DNA of 10,492 bases from Poriferisodalis multihospitum (GTDB taxonomy: Bacteria > Actinomycetota > Acidimicrobiia > Acidimicrobiales > Poriferisodalaceae). The stretch covers positions 1 through 10,492 of the forward strand of contig JAPYOI010000314.1 in assembly GCA_028278755.1 (NCBI GenBank), written 5' to 3'. Both the position numbers and the translations under genes were made by a program. Below, piece by piece: positions 1 to 6,352 of the stretch. The notes beneath the pieces were generated by a model. It was not told where the DNA came from and did not search any database. It saw only the letters and a list, made by a program, of their open reading frames with translations. The stretch's first letter is position 1. Each line of letters starts with the position of its first letter.

Positions 1-1
1 C

Positions 2-247
2 GATGTGCCGCCGCGAGTGGTGCTCAATGCTCGGCCCGCCTCCGGAGCGGTCGAGCTGGAGTTTCTGGCGCTGTTCTCCGAGGAGAACATCGAAGACCGG
101 ATCTCGTATCTCAACGAGCAGGCCTCCACGCCTGATGTCGGTGACCTCTCGTTCCGCTTGCTGCGGCTGCACGCCGCAGCTGTCCGCCACCGCAGGTACC
201 ACGGCATCGATGTCGTGACCGTTGAGGTCGAAGGATCGGCGGCCTGA
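2..247 (+). CDS. C-terminal fragment of an unrecognised protein (5' end outside window)
   Basis: An open frame enters from the left edge (first full codon GAT at 2) and ends at TGA 245-247, giving 81 visible residues. The first Met-like codon (GTG at 5) is almost certainly internal, because the frame is open to the edge. The fragment is soluble-looking, with an acidic helical stretch (LFSEENIEDRISYLNEQ) followed by an Arg/His-rich segment (RLLRLHAAAVRHRRYHG) and a beta-like end (IDVVTVEVEG). I recognise no family, and there is no membrane segment or Cys motif. Codon usage has the same strong GC3 bias as its neighbours, which supports a real coding region. It is followed by 90 bp of non-coding sequence before the DUF1330 gene, so the two need not be co-transcribed. 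Confidence 0.6.
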   Translation, partial: DVPPRVVLNARPASGAVELEFLALFSEENIEDRISYLNEQASTPDVGDLSFRLLRLHAAAVRHRRYHGIDVVTVEVEGSAA

Positions 248-337
248 CATTGACGCATCAGCTTGGCTAGATGACTGTGCGGCGTGGAATAGCGTGCTTG
301 CAGCAATTCGCATGCTCATCGGAAGGGGACAGCGGGC

Positions 338-637
338 ATGAAGGGCTACGTCGTCATCGACAACGAAATACTCGACCCCGAGGCCTTCTCGGAGTTCGCT
401 GCGAAGGTTCCCGACGCAATGGCCGCCTATGGCGGCCGGTTCGTTGTGCGTGGCGGCAACCCGGAGGCGGTCGAAGGGGATTGGGCACCAGACCGGCTCG
501 TCATCATGGAGTTCGACAGCCGCGAGCAAGCCAGCGCCTTCGCTGCCTCGGCCGAGTTCGCCGCCCTCGCCGAACTTCGTGGCCGCGCACTGAAGTCCCG
601 GCTGCTCGTGGCCGAGGGGTACGACCCCTCCGGCTGA
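338..637 (+). CDS. DUF1330 domain-containing protein
   Basis: A 99-residue protein of the DUF1330 family, which are small dimeric alpha/beta-barrel (ferredoxin-like fold) proteins of unknown biochemical role. Visible family features are the N-terminal strand KGYVVIDNEI, the AAYGGRFVVRGG segment at about residues 29-40, EGDWAPDRLVIMEF at about 46-60, the SREQASAFAASAEFAAL helix, and the C-terminal LLVAEGY strand. Length matches the usual 95-100 residues, so the gene looks complete. The ATG at 338 is supported by a strong purine-rich Shine-Dalgarno (GGAAGGGGA, 321-329) eight bases upstream. It is probably cytoplasmic. The neighbours (tRNA-Ala and a DUF1801 gene) give no pathway information; some family members sit near catabolic genes. 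Confidence 0.9.
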   Translation: MKGYVVIDNEILDPEAFSEFAAKVPDAMAAYGGRFVVRGGNPEAVEGDWAPDRLVIMEFDSREQASAFAASAEFAALAELRGRALKSRLLVAEGYDPSG

Positions 638-710
638 GCCACCCTCTGGACAGCCCGGCTCATCCCGATTCGCTTGCGGGACCGGCCGATACCCTCAACC
701 TCCGACCTGC

Positions 711-787
711 GGGGCTGTAGCTCAGATGGCAAGAGCACCTGCTTTGCAAGCAGGGGGTCACGGGTTCGAGTCCCGTCAGCTCCACCA
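711..787 (+). tRNA. tRNA-Ala (anticodon TGC)
   Basis: A full cloverleaf can be drawn. The acceptor stem is GGGGCTG (711-717) with CAGCTCC (777-783), one G-T pair. The D stem is GCTC (720-723) with GAGC (733-736). The anticodon stem is CCTGC (738-742) with GCAGG (750-754), closing a TTTGCAA loop with anticodon TGC at 745-747. The T arm is ACGGG-TTCGAGT-CCCGT (760-776). The discriminator is A784 and CCA is encoded at 785-787. A TANNNT-type -10 candidate (TACCCT, 690-695) lies 15 nt upstream, but no convincing -35 is seen. The last A of CCA is also the first base of the following ATG. Confidence 0.97.
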
Positions 788-1203
788 TGCCGGACGCTCC
801 AGGGCCGAAGCTGCTCGCAGGGGGCAATCCGCAGATCCCCAAGGGCGACGGCGACGGCCCGGTGCAGGCCTACATCGAGGCGATGCCGGAATGGAAGGGC
901 ACTATCGCTCGCCAGCTCGACGACCTGATCGAGCATGTCGTGCCGGACGTGCGCAAAGCGGTGCGGTGGAACTCGCCCTTCTACGGCGTCGAGGGGCGCG
1001 GGTGGTTCGCGAGCTGCCACGCGTTCACGCGCTACGTCAAGGTGACGTTCCTGAACGGGGCGTTGCTGCAGCCCCCGCCGCCCGGATCGGGCAAGGACCC
1101 TGATGCGCGCTGGGTGGACATCGGCGAGGACGAATTCGATGACACCCAGATGGAAGTGTGGATTCGCCAATCGGCGGCGGGCGACGGCTGGCACGGATTC
1201 TGA
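787..1203 (+). CDS. DUF1801 domain-containing protein
   Basis: A 138-residue DUF1801 protein (YdhG-like/iron-chaperone-type fold family), with no firmly known reaction. Family features include GNPQIPKGDGDGPVQAYI at 13-30, the AMPEWKGTIARQLDDLI helix, the hallmark VRKAVRWNSPFYG at 55-67, then GWFASCHAFTRYVKVTFLNG, and the C-terminal WVDIGEDEFDD segment. The start is unusual: an in-frame TAG at 718-720 limits the N-terminus to within or just after the tRNA. The only ATG is at 787, overlapping the tRNA CCA end. The next in-frame candidate, GTG at 862, would remove the conserved GNPQIPKGDGD segment, so 787 is preferred. No separate Shine-Dalgarno is possible apart from tRNA sequence, which suggests translation from a tRNA read-through transcript or as a (near-)leaderless mRNA after 3' processing. 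Confidence 0.88.
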   Translation: MPDAPGPKLLAGGNPQIPKGDGDGPVQAYIEAMPEWKGTIARQLDDLIEHVVPDVRKAVRWNSPFYGVEGRGWFASCHAFTRYVKVTFLNGALLQPPPPGSGKDPDARWVDIGEDEFDDTQMEVWIRQSAAGDGWHGF

Positions 1204-1255
1204 ACGCCAGCGGTTTGGAGTTCTCGAACGGCGCAGGCAGATGTCGGAACCAGGC

Positions 1256-2551
1256 TCAGGCAGCGACGAGTCCCGCGACGGGTCGTGACGGCTGTCGATC
1301 GGTGACACGTTCGAGAAAGGCCCGGGCGCCGTCGGGACGGTCAGCTTTGACGTAGGCGGCGAGCAGCGTGTTGGTCATCAGATCACGCTGCGCCCGGCTG
1401 CCGCCGATGCGGACGATTTGGGGGATCAGCGGCTCGAGAACATCAATGACCGTCGCCCAGTCGTCGATCTCGAATGCCGCGTAAGCCCGGGTGAGGTTGG
1501 CCCCAGTGGTCCCGGCGGGGAGCTGTGCGGCCTCGCCCAGCTCTTGCAGCTGGGCGACGCACGCCTGCAGCTGCTCGGTCTCGCCGAGCGCTGCGTACAT
1601 CAGGCCGACGTGAGCGTCCACGAACACCATGGGCTGCGGGAATCGCGCTTCGTAGAACTCGCGCACTTGTTGCCAGACATCAAGGTCACGGGGCCGGCCG
1701 GCCAGCTCAGATCGCCACATGAACGACGTCGAGTCGGAGAACACGGTGATCGGCGGGCTGGTGGTTGCCCCAGGCAGACAGTTGTTGCGGAACGCCTGCC
1801 AGGCATCGTCATGGCGGCTGACTGCCATGAGCACCAGTGCGTAGTGCCACCAGATGTGGCAGTGCAGCACGCTCGCCCGGTCTGAGCCCGCGAGCCATCC
1901 GTCGAGGAAATCGACCGCTTCGTCATCGGCACCGGCTTCGAAGAGCGCGTGCACGAGCGTGTGGGCACCGTGTGGAGTGCGCGGGCGTTGTTCGAGCGCA
2001 CGTTCAGCAAGCTGCCGGCCCCGGTCCCACCGGCCGGTCTCGATGAGCGCGAAAGCGTGCACGGTGGCGAACCACCAGTCGTCGCCGTAGTGGGAGACGA
2101 GCGGTTCGAGGAACGCGAGCAGTTCGGCTTCCCTGCCGATGCGGCCGCTGAAGCCGATGGCGCCGAAGACGCCGCAGGCGGGCGCGAGGGCGAACGCGTC
2201 GCGGGGAAAGTCGATGACGTGTTGGCGGATGAAGTCGAGTGCTCGGGGCACCTGGCCGGCAACCAGCAGTCGCACGATCTCGACGTGCTGTTGTTCCCGC
2301 ACCGTCGCCGCGCGGCTCAGCTCGACTGCAGCCTCCGCTGAGGCCCGAGCTTCGGCGGGCCGCACGTAGAGCTGGTGCTGGCGGGCAAAGGCGGCATGAG
2401 GGAGGGCAAAGCTCGTGTCTGCCGCAATTGCCGCCGTCAGGCATTCCTCGACCCCAGCCTCGGCGGACAGCATGCGGTCGATGCCCTCGACATAGGCGTC
2501 ACGGGCTTCGGCGGATGAGGTGCTCACTTCGAGGCCGTAGCGGTCCTTCAT
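1256..2551 (-). CDS. Tetratricopeptide-repeat protein, TTC38-like
   Basis: A 431-residue soluble, helix-rich protein resembling the bacterial relatives of tetratricopeptide repeat protein 38 (TTC38). Features include the N-terminal RYGLEVSTSSAEARDAYVEGI typical of this group (split here: RYGLEV at 4-9, STSSAEARDAY at 10-20), GDDWWFATVHAFALIETGRWDRG at about 157-178 (DDWWF then a TPR-like helix pair), a His-rich stretch PHGAHTLVHALFEAG at 193-207, and HCHIWWHYALVLM at 230-242. The repeats continue to about 415. There is no signal peptide or membrane segment. Such proteins are presumed scaffolds, and no enzymatic activity is known. ATG 2551 has AAGGG upstream. It is the last gene of the five-gene minus-strand run, 48 bp after the propeller gene, and converges on the DUF1801 gene with a 52-bp gap and no obvious terminator. 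Confidence 0.88.
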   Translation of the reverse strand: MKDRYGLEVSTSSAEARDAYVEGIDRMLSAEAGVEECLTAAIAADTSFALPHAAFARQHQLYVRPAEARASAEAAVELSRAATVREQQHVEIVRLLVAGQVPRALDFIRQHVIDFPRDAFALAPACGVFGAIGFSGRIGREAELLAFLEPLVSHYGDDWWFATVHAFALIETGRWDRGRQLAERALEQRPRTPHGAHTLVHALFEAGADDEAVDFLDGWLAGSDRASVLHCHIWWHYALVLMAVSRHDDAWQAFRNNCLPGATTSPPITVFSDSTSFMWRSELAGRPRDLDVWQQVREFYEARFPQPMVFVDAHVGLMYAALGETEQLQACVAQLQELGEAAQLPAGTTGANLTRAYAAFEIDDWATVIDVLEPLIPQIVRIGGSRAQRDLMTNTLLAAYVKADRPDGARAFLERVTDRQPSRPVAGLVAA

Positions 2552-2599
2552 GCGCGCTGCCCTTACCGCCGTCGAGATCGTCTGCCCACACGAATGGTG

Positions 2600-3298
2600 T
2601 CAGACCACTGCCAGCGACCAGACGAGCGGGAGGCCGGACCCAAGCTCGGTCCACTTGGCATCGTCGGACACCTGCCACACCGCGCCGGTGTCGGTGCCGA
2701 CAAGCACGCCGCCCACGTTGTCGGGATCGGCGATGAGGCCATGGAAGTTGACCGGAGACGGCGAATGGGCGCCGTCGCAGAGCGATCGCCACGACTGGCC
2801 GTGGTCATCCGACCGGTAGAGGGCCGCATGAGCCCCGCCGTCGTCCTTGTAATGCGAGAACGCAGTGGGGGCACTGGCGACCGTGACGCTGTAGGGGTCG
2901 CGGCGGTCGATGCACAGCGGCCGCGAGTAGCGCGGCACGACGCCCTTCCAGGCGTATTGCCATGACTCGCCGTAATCGTCGGAGCGGAACACGCCGGCAT
3001 TGCCTTCGAGCTCTTCGGCGACGCCGTCAAAGCGGCCATAGCCGGTGCTGATGAACAGCACCCCCGGCTCGGCGGGATGGGCGAACATCATGTGGATGTC
3101 TGGCCCAGCGAGCTGCGGCCCGGCCCAAGTCTGGCCCTCGTCCTCGCTGGTGAACAGGCCGCCAGCCGATCCGGCGAACAGGCGGCCGTTGACGTTGACG
3201 AGGTCGCGGACGTGGCGTGCTTCGAGCGTCTGGGTGGATCCCACGTCGTCGATGACGAAGACGCCCTTGGTGGTTCCCGCAAGCAGCTGACCATTCAT
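2600..3298 (-). CDS. BNR/Asp-box beta-propeller protein (sialidase-like fold)
   Basis: A 232-residue protein with three Asp-box motifs (S-x-D-x-G-x-S/T-W): SEDEGQTW at 51-58, SDDYGESW at 106-113 and SDDHGQSW at 163-170. Each sits on a repeat of the form GLFxSEDxGxTW followed by HPxxPGVLFISTG. This is the signature of sialidase/VPS10-type propeller blades, and many such proteins are non-catalytic. The repeat count is low, roughly four to five blades, so it may be a small or incomplete propeller, or one that oligomerises. There is no signal peptide, so a cytoplasmic location is likely, unlike true sialidases, and the FRIP motif and Arg triad are not evident. It starts 52 bp after the UGSC selenoprotein stop, in the same direction. 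A role as a partner or sensor for the upstream genes is only inferred. Its TGA stop is in frame with the TPR gene downstream. Confidence 0.85.
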   Translation of the reverse strand: MNGQLLAGTTKGVFVIDDVGSTQTLEARHVRDLVNVNGRLFAGSAGGLFTSEDEGQTWAGPQLAGPDIHMMFAHPAEPGVLFISTGYGRFDGVAEELEGNAGVFRSDDYGESWQYAWKGVVPRYSRPLCIDRRDPYSVTVASAPTAFSHYKDDGGAHAALYRSDDHGQSWRSLCDGAHSPSPVNFHGLIADPDNVGGVLVGTDTGAVWQVSDDAKWTELGSGLPLVWSLAVV

Positions 3299-3350
3299 GG
3301 GTTCACCCTAGATCGCACGCGGAAATGGCGGGTTCGGGCCCCCCAGCCGT

Positions 3351-4229
3351 TCACGGACTGCTGTGCTCAGTCGTTCGAGGGTCGTCGAGCGTGATCGTCC
3401 AGCCGGGTCCGAGTTCGGTGTCGAAGCGGTGCTGGAACATGGGCACGAGCATCGAGGCGGGCAGCACGCACTCGGCGCAGGCTTCGTCGGGAATGTGGAG
3501 GCTGAGCGCGATATGCCGCCCTGCGACCGTCGCCGTGAGGTCGGCACGGTCGGCGCGCAGGACAGCGGCCAGTTCTTCGACGACATCGGCAGGCGCTGAT
3601 CCGGCCGTTGGTGATTCCGCTGCGTCGGTGATGGTCAGCCCGTCACCGCGTGGCAGCTGGGCATCGGCGTCGAACGATTCGTCGCCGAGGGCTGATCTGG
3701 CATCAGGGGTGGTGAGCAGGCCCAGCACAGCCGCGGTGACGGCATCGGCGAGCGCGTCTGCTTGCGCTTCGGTGAGGCTGCCGATGGGGTGGGGCACGGT
3801 GGCGAACGGGTAGTCGTCGAAGCCTTGGAGTTCGGCAATCGCTGTGCCGGTTGTCGCGAATGGCTCGGTCAGCACGGCTGCGGCGGGCACGCCGGCCTGC
3901 TCGCAGTGCACGGCGTCGAGCACACTGCTCGACGAGCAGCTGCCTCAATCGCCGATAGCCGCAATGACCGCCGTGACGTCGGCTGCCAGTGCCTCCACTT
4001 CTTCGGGTGTCGCAGGCAGGTTCGCCGTCGACTTCACCAGCAGCAGCGAGTCGCGGGCGCCGTGGGAGTCGATCAGGTTCTGGGCGACCCGATTCAGAAT
4101 TCGCCTGGCGTGGGTCTTGCCGTTGCTCACCAGTCCCAGCACGGCGCCGTCCAGCGATGCCGGGCGCTGTGCAGCCGAATTGCCACCACCGGCCATGGGC
4201 AGCGTCGGATCGACCAAGGTGACCGTCAT
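3351..4229 (-). CDS. UGSC-family selenoprotein (Sec95 encoded by in-frame TGA)
   Basis: Read through the TGA at 3945-3947, this is one 292-residue protein. The part before it (residues 1-94) ends VIAAIGD, and the part after begins G-S-C-S-S-S-S-V-L-D-A-V. Together they form the U-G-S-C motif (Sec95, Cys98) that names the UGSC (seleno)protein family, whose Cys forms read DCGSC. Flanking family features include SNGKTHARRIL at 35-45, the EQAGVPAAAVLTEPF segment after the motif, and YPFATVPHPIGSLT at about 141-153. A separate C-terminal part (about 212-292) carries CAEC at 251-254. The Sec/Cys pair resembles a selenenylsulfide redox centre, but the reaction is unknown. The ATG at 4229 overlaps the stop of the preceding gene as ATGA, so translation is probably coupled. 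The final stop is also TGA. The alternative, a nonsense mutation, is unlikely because the TGA falls exactly at the family's U. Confidence 0.9.
3903..3943 (-). promoter_or_regulatory. Candidate bacterial SECIS element
   Basis: Just 3' of the TGA in the mRNA, CGTCGAGCA (3934-3926) pairs perfectly with TGCTCGACG (3922-3914), closing a three-base GUG loop (3925-3923). The loop begins 19 bases after the TGA. A lower four-base stem GCAG/CUGC (3943-3940 with 3906-3903) can close the structure. A strong apical stem, a small loop starting with G then U, and a loop about 20 nt from the UGA match what is known of SelB-recognised bacterial SECIS elements such as that of fdhF. The rare Ser codon AGT, in an otherwise GC3-rich gene, supplies the loop U. 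A competing shorter hairpin (CTGCTC/GAGCAG, 3939-3925) uses part of the same bases. Confidence 0.7.
3945..3947 (-). other. Recoded TGA codon (selenocysteine 95)
   Basis: The minus strand reads GCT ATC GGC GAT TGA GGC AGC. The TGA sits between Asp94 and Gly96 of the UGSC motif. Coding potential and family similarity continue without a frame change for 198 codons after it, so it should be read as Sec rather than as a stop. Confidence 0.9.
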
Positions 4230-5305
4230 GGCGTGAGTATCTCCTGGGTGATGAGCGGGACACTGCGGTCGCGGCTCCAGGTGGGAAAGAACGAGGAGTG
4301 GCCGCCGGCGTCGCCGCCGCCGACCATGAGCGCTATGTCGTCGGGACATGTCCCGCGGGGCACCGAGACGTTCTCGTCGCCGGGCTGCACCTGCGGGTCG
4401 GTTTCCATCCATTGCGTCGGGTGGAAACCCGTGACGTTGCCTGCTGCCTCAACCTTGCCGCCACGCTTCACATCCGCATAGGTGCGAGTGGCGTGGGTGA
4501 ACAGGTACTCCTGCACCCGCGCCCGGCTCCAGCCAGCAGCGCCGAGCTTGCGGGCGTGCTCAGGAGCGAACACCACCAGCGACCGACCCGAACTGAGTGA
4601 GCCGAGTGCTGACATCGTGTCGGCGAACGTGCCCAGCAAACCCTCGGGATCGGGTGATGCATGGTTCAGCACGTTGTGGCCCGACTCGGCTGCCATCACC
4701 GTGACCGTGCTCTGGCGGGGCGAGTAGCCGAGCGAAACGTGGTACGGCTCCCACGGGCTGGTGGCCTCGTCCTCGCCGAAGCACATCGCGTATTTGCCGG
4801 CCCAGCCCTGGGTGCTCTTGTCGAGTTTGCCGGGAATGGCAGCGAGGCAGTTCCGCAGCACCAGCCGCACCGCGCGGCCGATCGTGGCGTTGGCCCGGAA
4901 GCCTGGGCCGAACAGGTTCTCCTTGCAGTGGATGCCGATCTCGTCACGGATCGGACCGTTGACTGCAATCAGGACGGCTGCGCCGCCGGTGCTGGCCGAC
5001 ACGGCATGCAGCTCGAAGGCCGGGTCGCCGATGGCGGCGAGAGCGGCACCCACGACAGGGAAGTACTCAGGCAGGCATCCGGCCATGACGGCGTTAGCAG
5101 CCGCCTTGCGGGCGCTGACCTCGAGGCCGCGTGCGGGTTCGCGCAGCAGGACATCGTCTGCGTCCCAGATGCCGCCGGCAACCATGGCGTCCACGAGCGG
5201 CTCGGTCGGCGGCACCACCGGCAGCCCGTCGGTCCAGCCGGCCTCGTAGCAGGCTTCGATGGCCTGCCACAGGTCGGTCAATTCGAGATCGCCGTTCGAT
5301 GTCAT
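4226..5305 (-). CDS. Conserved protein of unknown function, partner of the UGSC selenoprotein
   Basis: A 359-residue soluble protein of a conserved family I know only as uncharacterised. Conserved-looking segments are ACYEAGWTDGLPVVPPTEP (18-36), KAAANAVMAGCLPEYFPVV (67-85), DPAFELHAVSASTGGAAVLI (94-113), VNGPIR (115-120), GPGFRANATIGRAVRLVLRN (133-152), and the C-terminal GGGDAGGHSSFFPTW (329-343). Six cysteines (19, 77, 127, 153, 175, 320) are scattered and form no CxxC. The sequence has Gly/Ala-rich alpha/beta character without a nucleotide-binding P-loop, signal peptide or membrane helices. Its TGA stop overlaps the ATG of the selenoprotein (ATGA at 4229-4226), so the two are probably made in fixed ratio and may form a complex; this is inference. 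It starts at ATG 5305, 51 bp after the methyltransferase, with only a weak Shine-Dalgarno (GCAGG). Confidence 0.88.
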   Translation of the reverse strand: MTSNGDLELTDLWQAIEACYEAGWTDGLPVVPPTEPLVDAMVAGGIWDADDVLLREPARGLEVSARKAAANAVMAGCLPEYFPVVGAALAAIGDPAFELHAVSASTGGAAVLIAVNGPIRDEIGIHCKENLFGPGFRANATIGRAVRLVLRNCLAAIPGKLDKSTQGWAGKYAMCFGEDEATSPWEPYHVSLGYSPRQSTVTVMAAESGHNVLNHASPDPEGLLGTFADTMSALGSLSSGRSLVVFAPEHARKLGAAGWSRARVQEYLFTHATRTYADVKRGGKVEAAGNVTGFHPTQWMETDPQVQPGDENVSVPRGTCPDDIALMVGGGDAGGHSSFFPTWSRDRSVPLITQEILTP

Positions 5306-5356
5306 GGCCTGCGGTCAACTTTGGTGATCGGGCGGCTCCGATGACGGCGACAGGGT

Positions 5357-6352
5357 TCAGCCGCCGTTTCTGCGCCGCCGGGGACGCCTGCGGACGAGCC
5401 GCTCGTCGAGAGTCTCGCGTGGGTTGGGTGCTGCGGTGACGGCAGGCGGGGCTTCGTCGCCTGCCAGCACGGCCACGATCTTGGCGGTGTGTTCGGGGGT
5501 GCTGCCGCAGCAGGTTCCGATCACCGTCACGCCTGCGGCGTGTATCCGGTACGCGTGAGCGGCCAACAGTTCTGGCGTGCCGTCGTAGACGAGCGAATGA
5601 CCCTGCCATACCGGTACTCCTGCGTTCGGCTTGGAGATGACCAGGGCGCCCGGCGCGATATTGGCAATGGCGAGAACTGCCGCCTCGGTGTCGGGCACGT
5701 TGCTGCCGCAATTGGCACCGATGGCGGCGAGCTCCAGAGTACCCAGCCGTTCCGCCAGCTCCTTGCCGGTGACGCCCATCATCGTGCAGCCGGCGGTGTC
5801 GAAGCTCATGGTGACAGCGACCGGCAGGTCGCTCACTGAGCGAGCTGCGCGTACCGTGGCCTCGACTTCATCAAGCGCGCTCATTGTCTCGATCCACAGC
5901 AGATCGACCCCGGCTGCATCGAGCGCAGCAGCTTGCTCGGCGAATGCGGCTTCGCACGCTTCGACGGTCATGTCGCCGAGCGGCGCCAGCAGTTCGCCCG
6001 TCGGACCCATCGAGCCGGCCACCAGCACTGGCCGATCCGACCGCTGTATCTCAGCGTCGGCCTCGGCCCGGCCGATGTGTGCGGCGGCTCGGTTCAGCTC
6101 GGGCACGCAATGTTCGAGGCCATGCAGGGCTTGGCGGAAGCGGTTGCCGCCGAAGCTGTTCGTGACGATCAAGTCTGCGCCTGCGCGCAGGTATCCCCGG
6201 TGGACGGCCCGCACCTGGTCGGAGTGGCTGAGGTTCCATTCCTCCGGCGACCAACCCGCCGACAGCCCTGCAGCGAACAGCTGCGTGCCCATCGGACCGT
6301 CGGCCACCACGTAACCCTTGGATTCCACCAGGTCATTCAGTGTGACGGTCAT
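5357..6352 (-). CDS. Homocysteine S-methyltransferase family protein (BHMT-like)
   Basis: A 331-residue TIM-barrel methyltransferase of the homocysteine S-methyltransferase (Pfam S-methyl_trans) family, which transfers a methyl group to the thiol of homocysteine or a similar acceptor. Visible features are VADGPMGTQLFAAGL (16-30), GADLIVTNSFGGNR (58-71), AGSMGPTGELL (112-122), and the three zinc-binding cysteines Cys215 (GANCGSN) and Cys281-Cys282 (GTCCGSTPEHT). The methyl donor cannot be told from sequence: betaine, S-methylmethionine and folate-type relatives all share this fold. There is no cobalamin domain, so it is not a full MetH. The C-terminus ends in an Arg-rich tail (RLVRRRPRRRRNGG, 318-331), unusual for the family. 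It is the first gene of the minus-strand run, and ATG 6352 lacks a clear Shine-Dalgarno. Confidence 0.92.
   Translation of the reverse strand: MTVTLNDLVESKGYVVADGPMGTQLFAAGLSAGWSPEEWNLSHSDQVRAVHRGYLRAGADLIVTNSFGGNRFRQALHGLEHCVPELNRAAAHIGRAEADAEIQRSDRPVLVAGSMGPTGELLAPLGDMTVEACEAAFAEQAAALDAAGVDLLWIETMSALDEVEATVRAARSVSDLPVAVTMSFDTAGCTMMGVTGKELAERLGTLELAAIGANCGSNVPDTEAAVLAIANIAPGALVISKPNAGVPVWQGHSLVYDGTPELLAAHAYRIHAAGVTVIGTCCGSTPEHTAKIVAVLAGDEAPPAVTAAPNPRETLDERLVRRRPRRRRNGG

Noticed and set aside
427..1308. Long minus-strand ORFs across the tRNA and DUF1801 gene, including one at 660-842 with the peptide MVELTGLEPVTPC
   Set aside because: That peptide is the antisense translation of the tRNA-Ala gene and is a familiar spurious annotation in many genomes. 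The remainder is the shadow of real plus-strand genes.
1418..2341. Plus-strand ORFs of 130-155 residues opposite the TPR gene, and similar long ORFs opposite other minus-strand genes (for example 4661-5344, 5933-6550)
   Set aside because: They are antisense shadows produced by high GC content. The minus-strand frames carry the recognisable family motifs.
2600..2602. A second possible recoded TGA: the propeller stop is in frame with the TPR gene, with no other stop between (2599-2552)
   Set aside because: The propeller ends naturally at SLAVV, the downstream gene has its own ATG and a normal N-terminus, and no Sec family motif or convincing hairpin is seen. The open 48 bp is easily due to chance in GC-rich DNA.
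3351..4229. Treating the UGSC locus as two genes or as a nonsense-mutated pseudogene
   Set aside because: The TGA lies exactly at the selenocysteine position of the UGSC motif, the frame and family similarity continue, and a SECIS-like hairpin follows.
3945..4412. Extension of the selenoprotein N-terminus upstream of ATG 4229 in the same open frame
   Set aside because: It would run deep into the well-supported preceding gene, whereas ATG 4229 gives the classic ATGA overlap.
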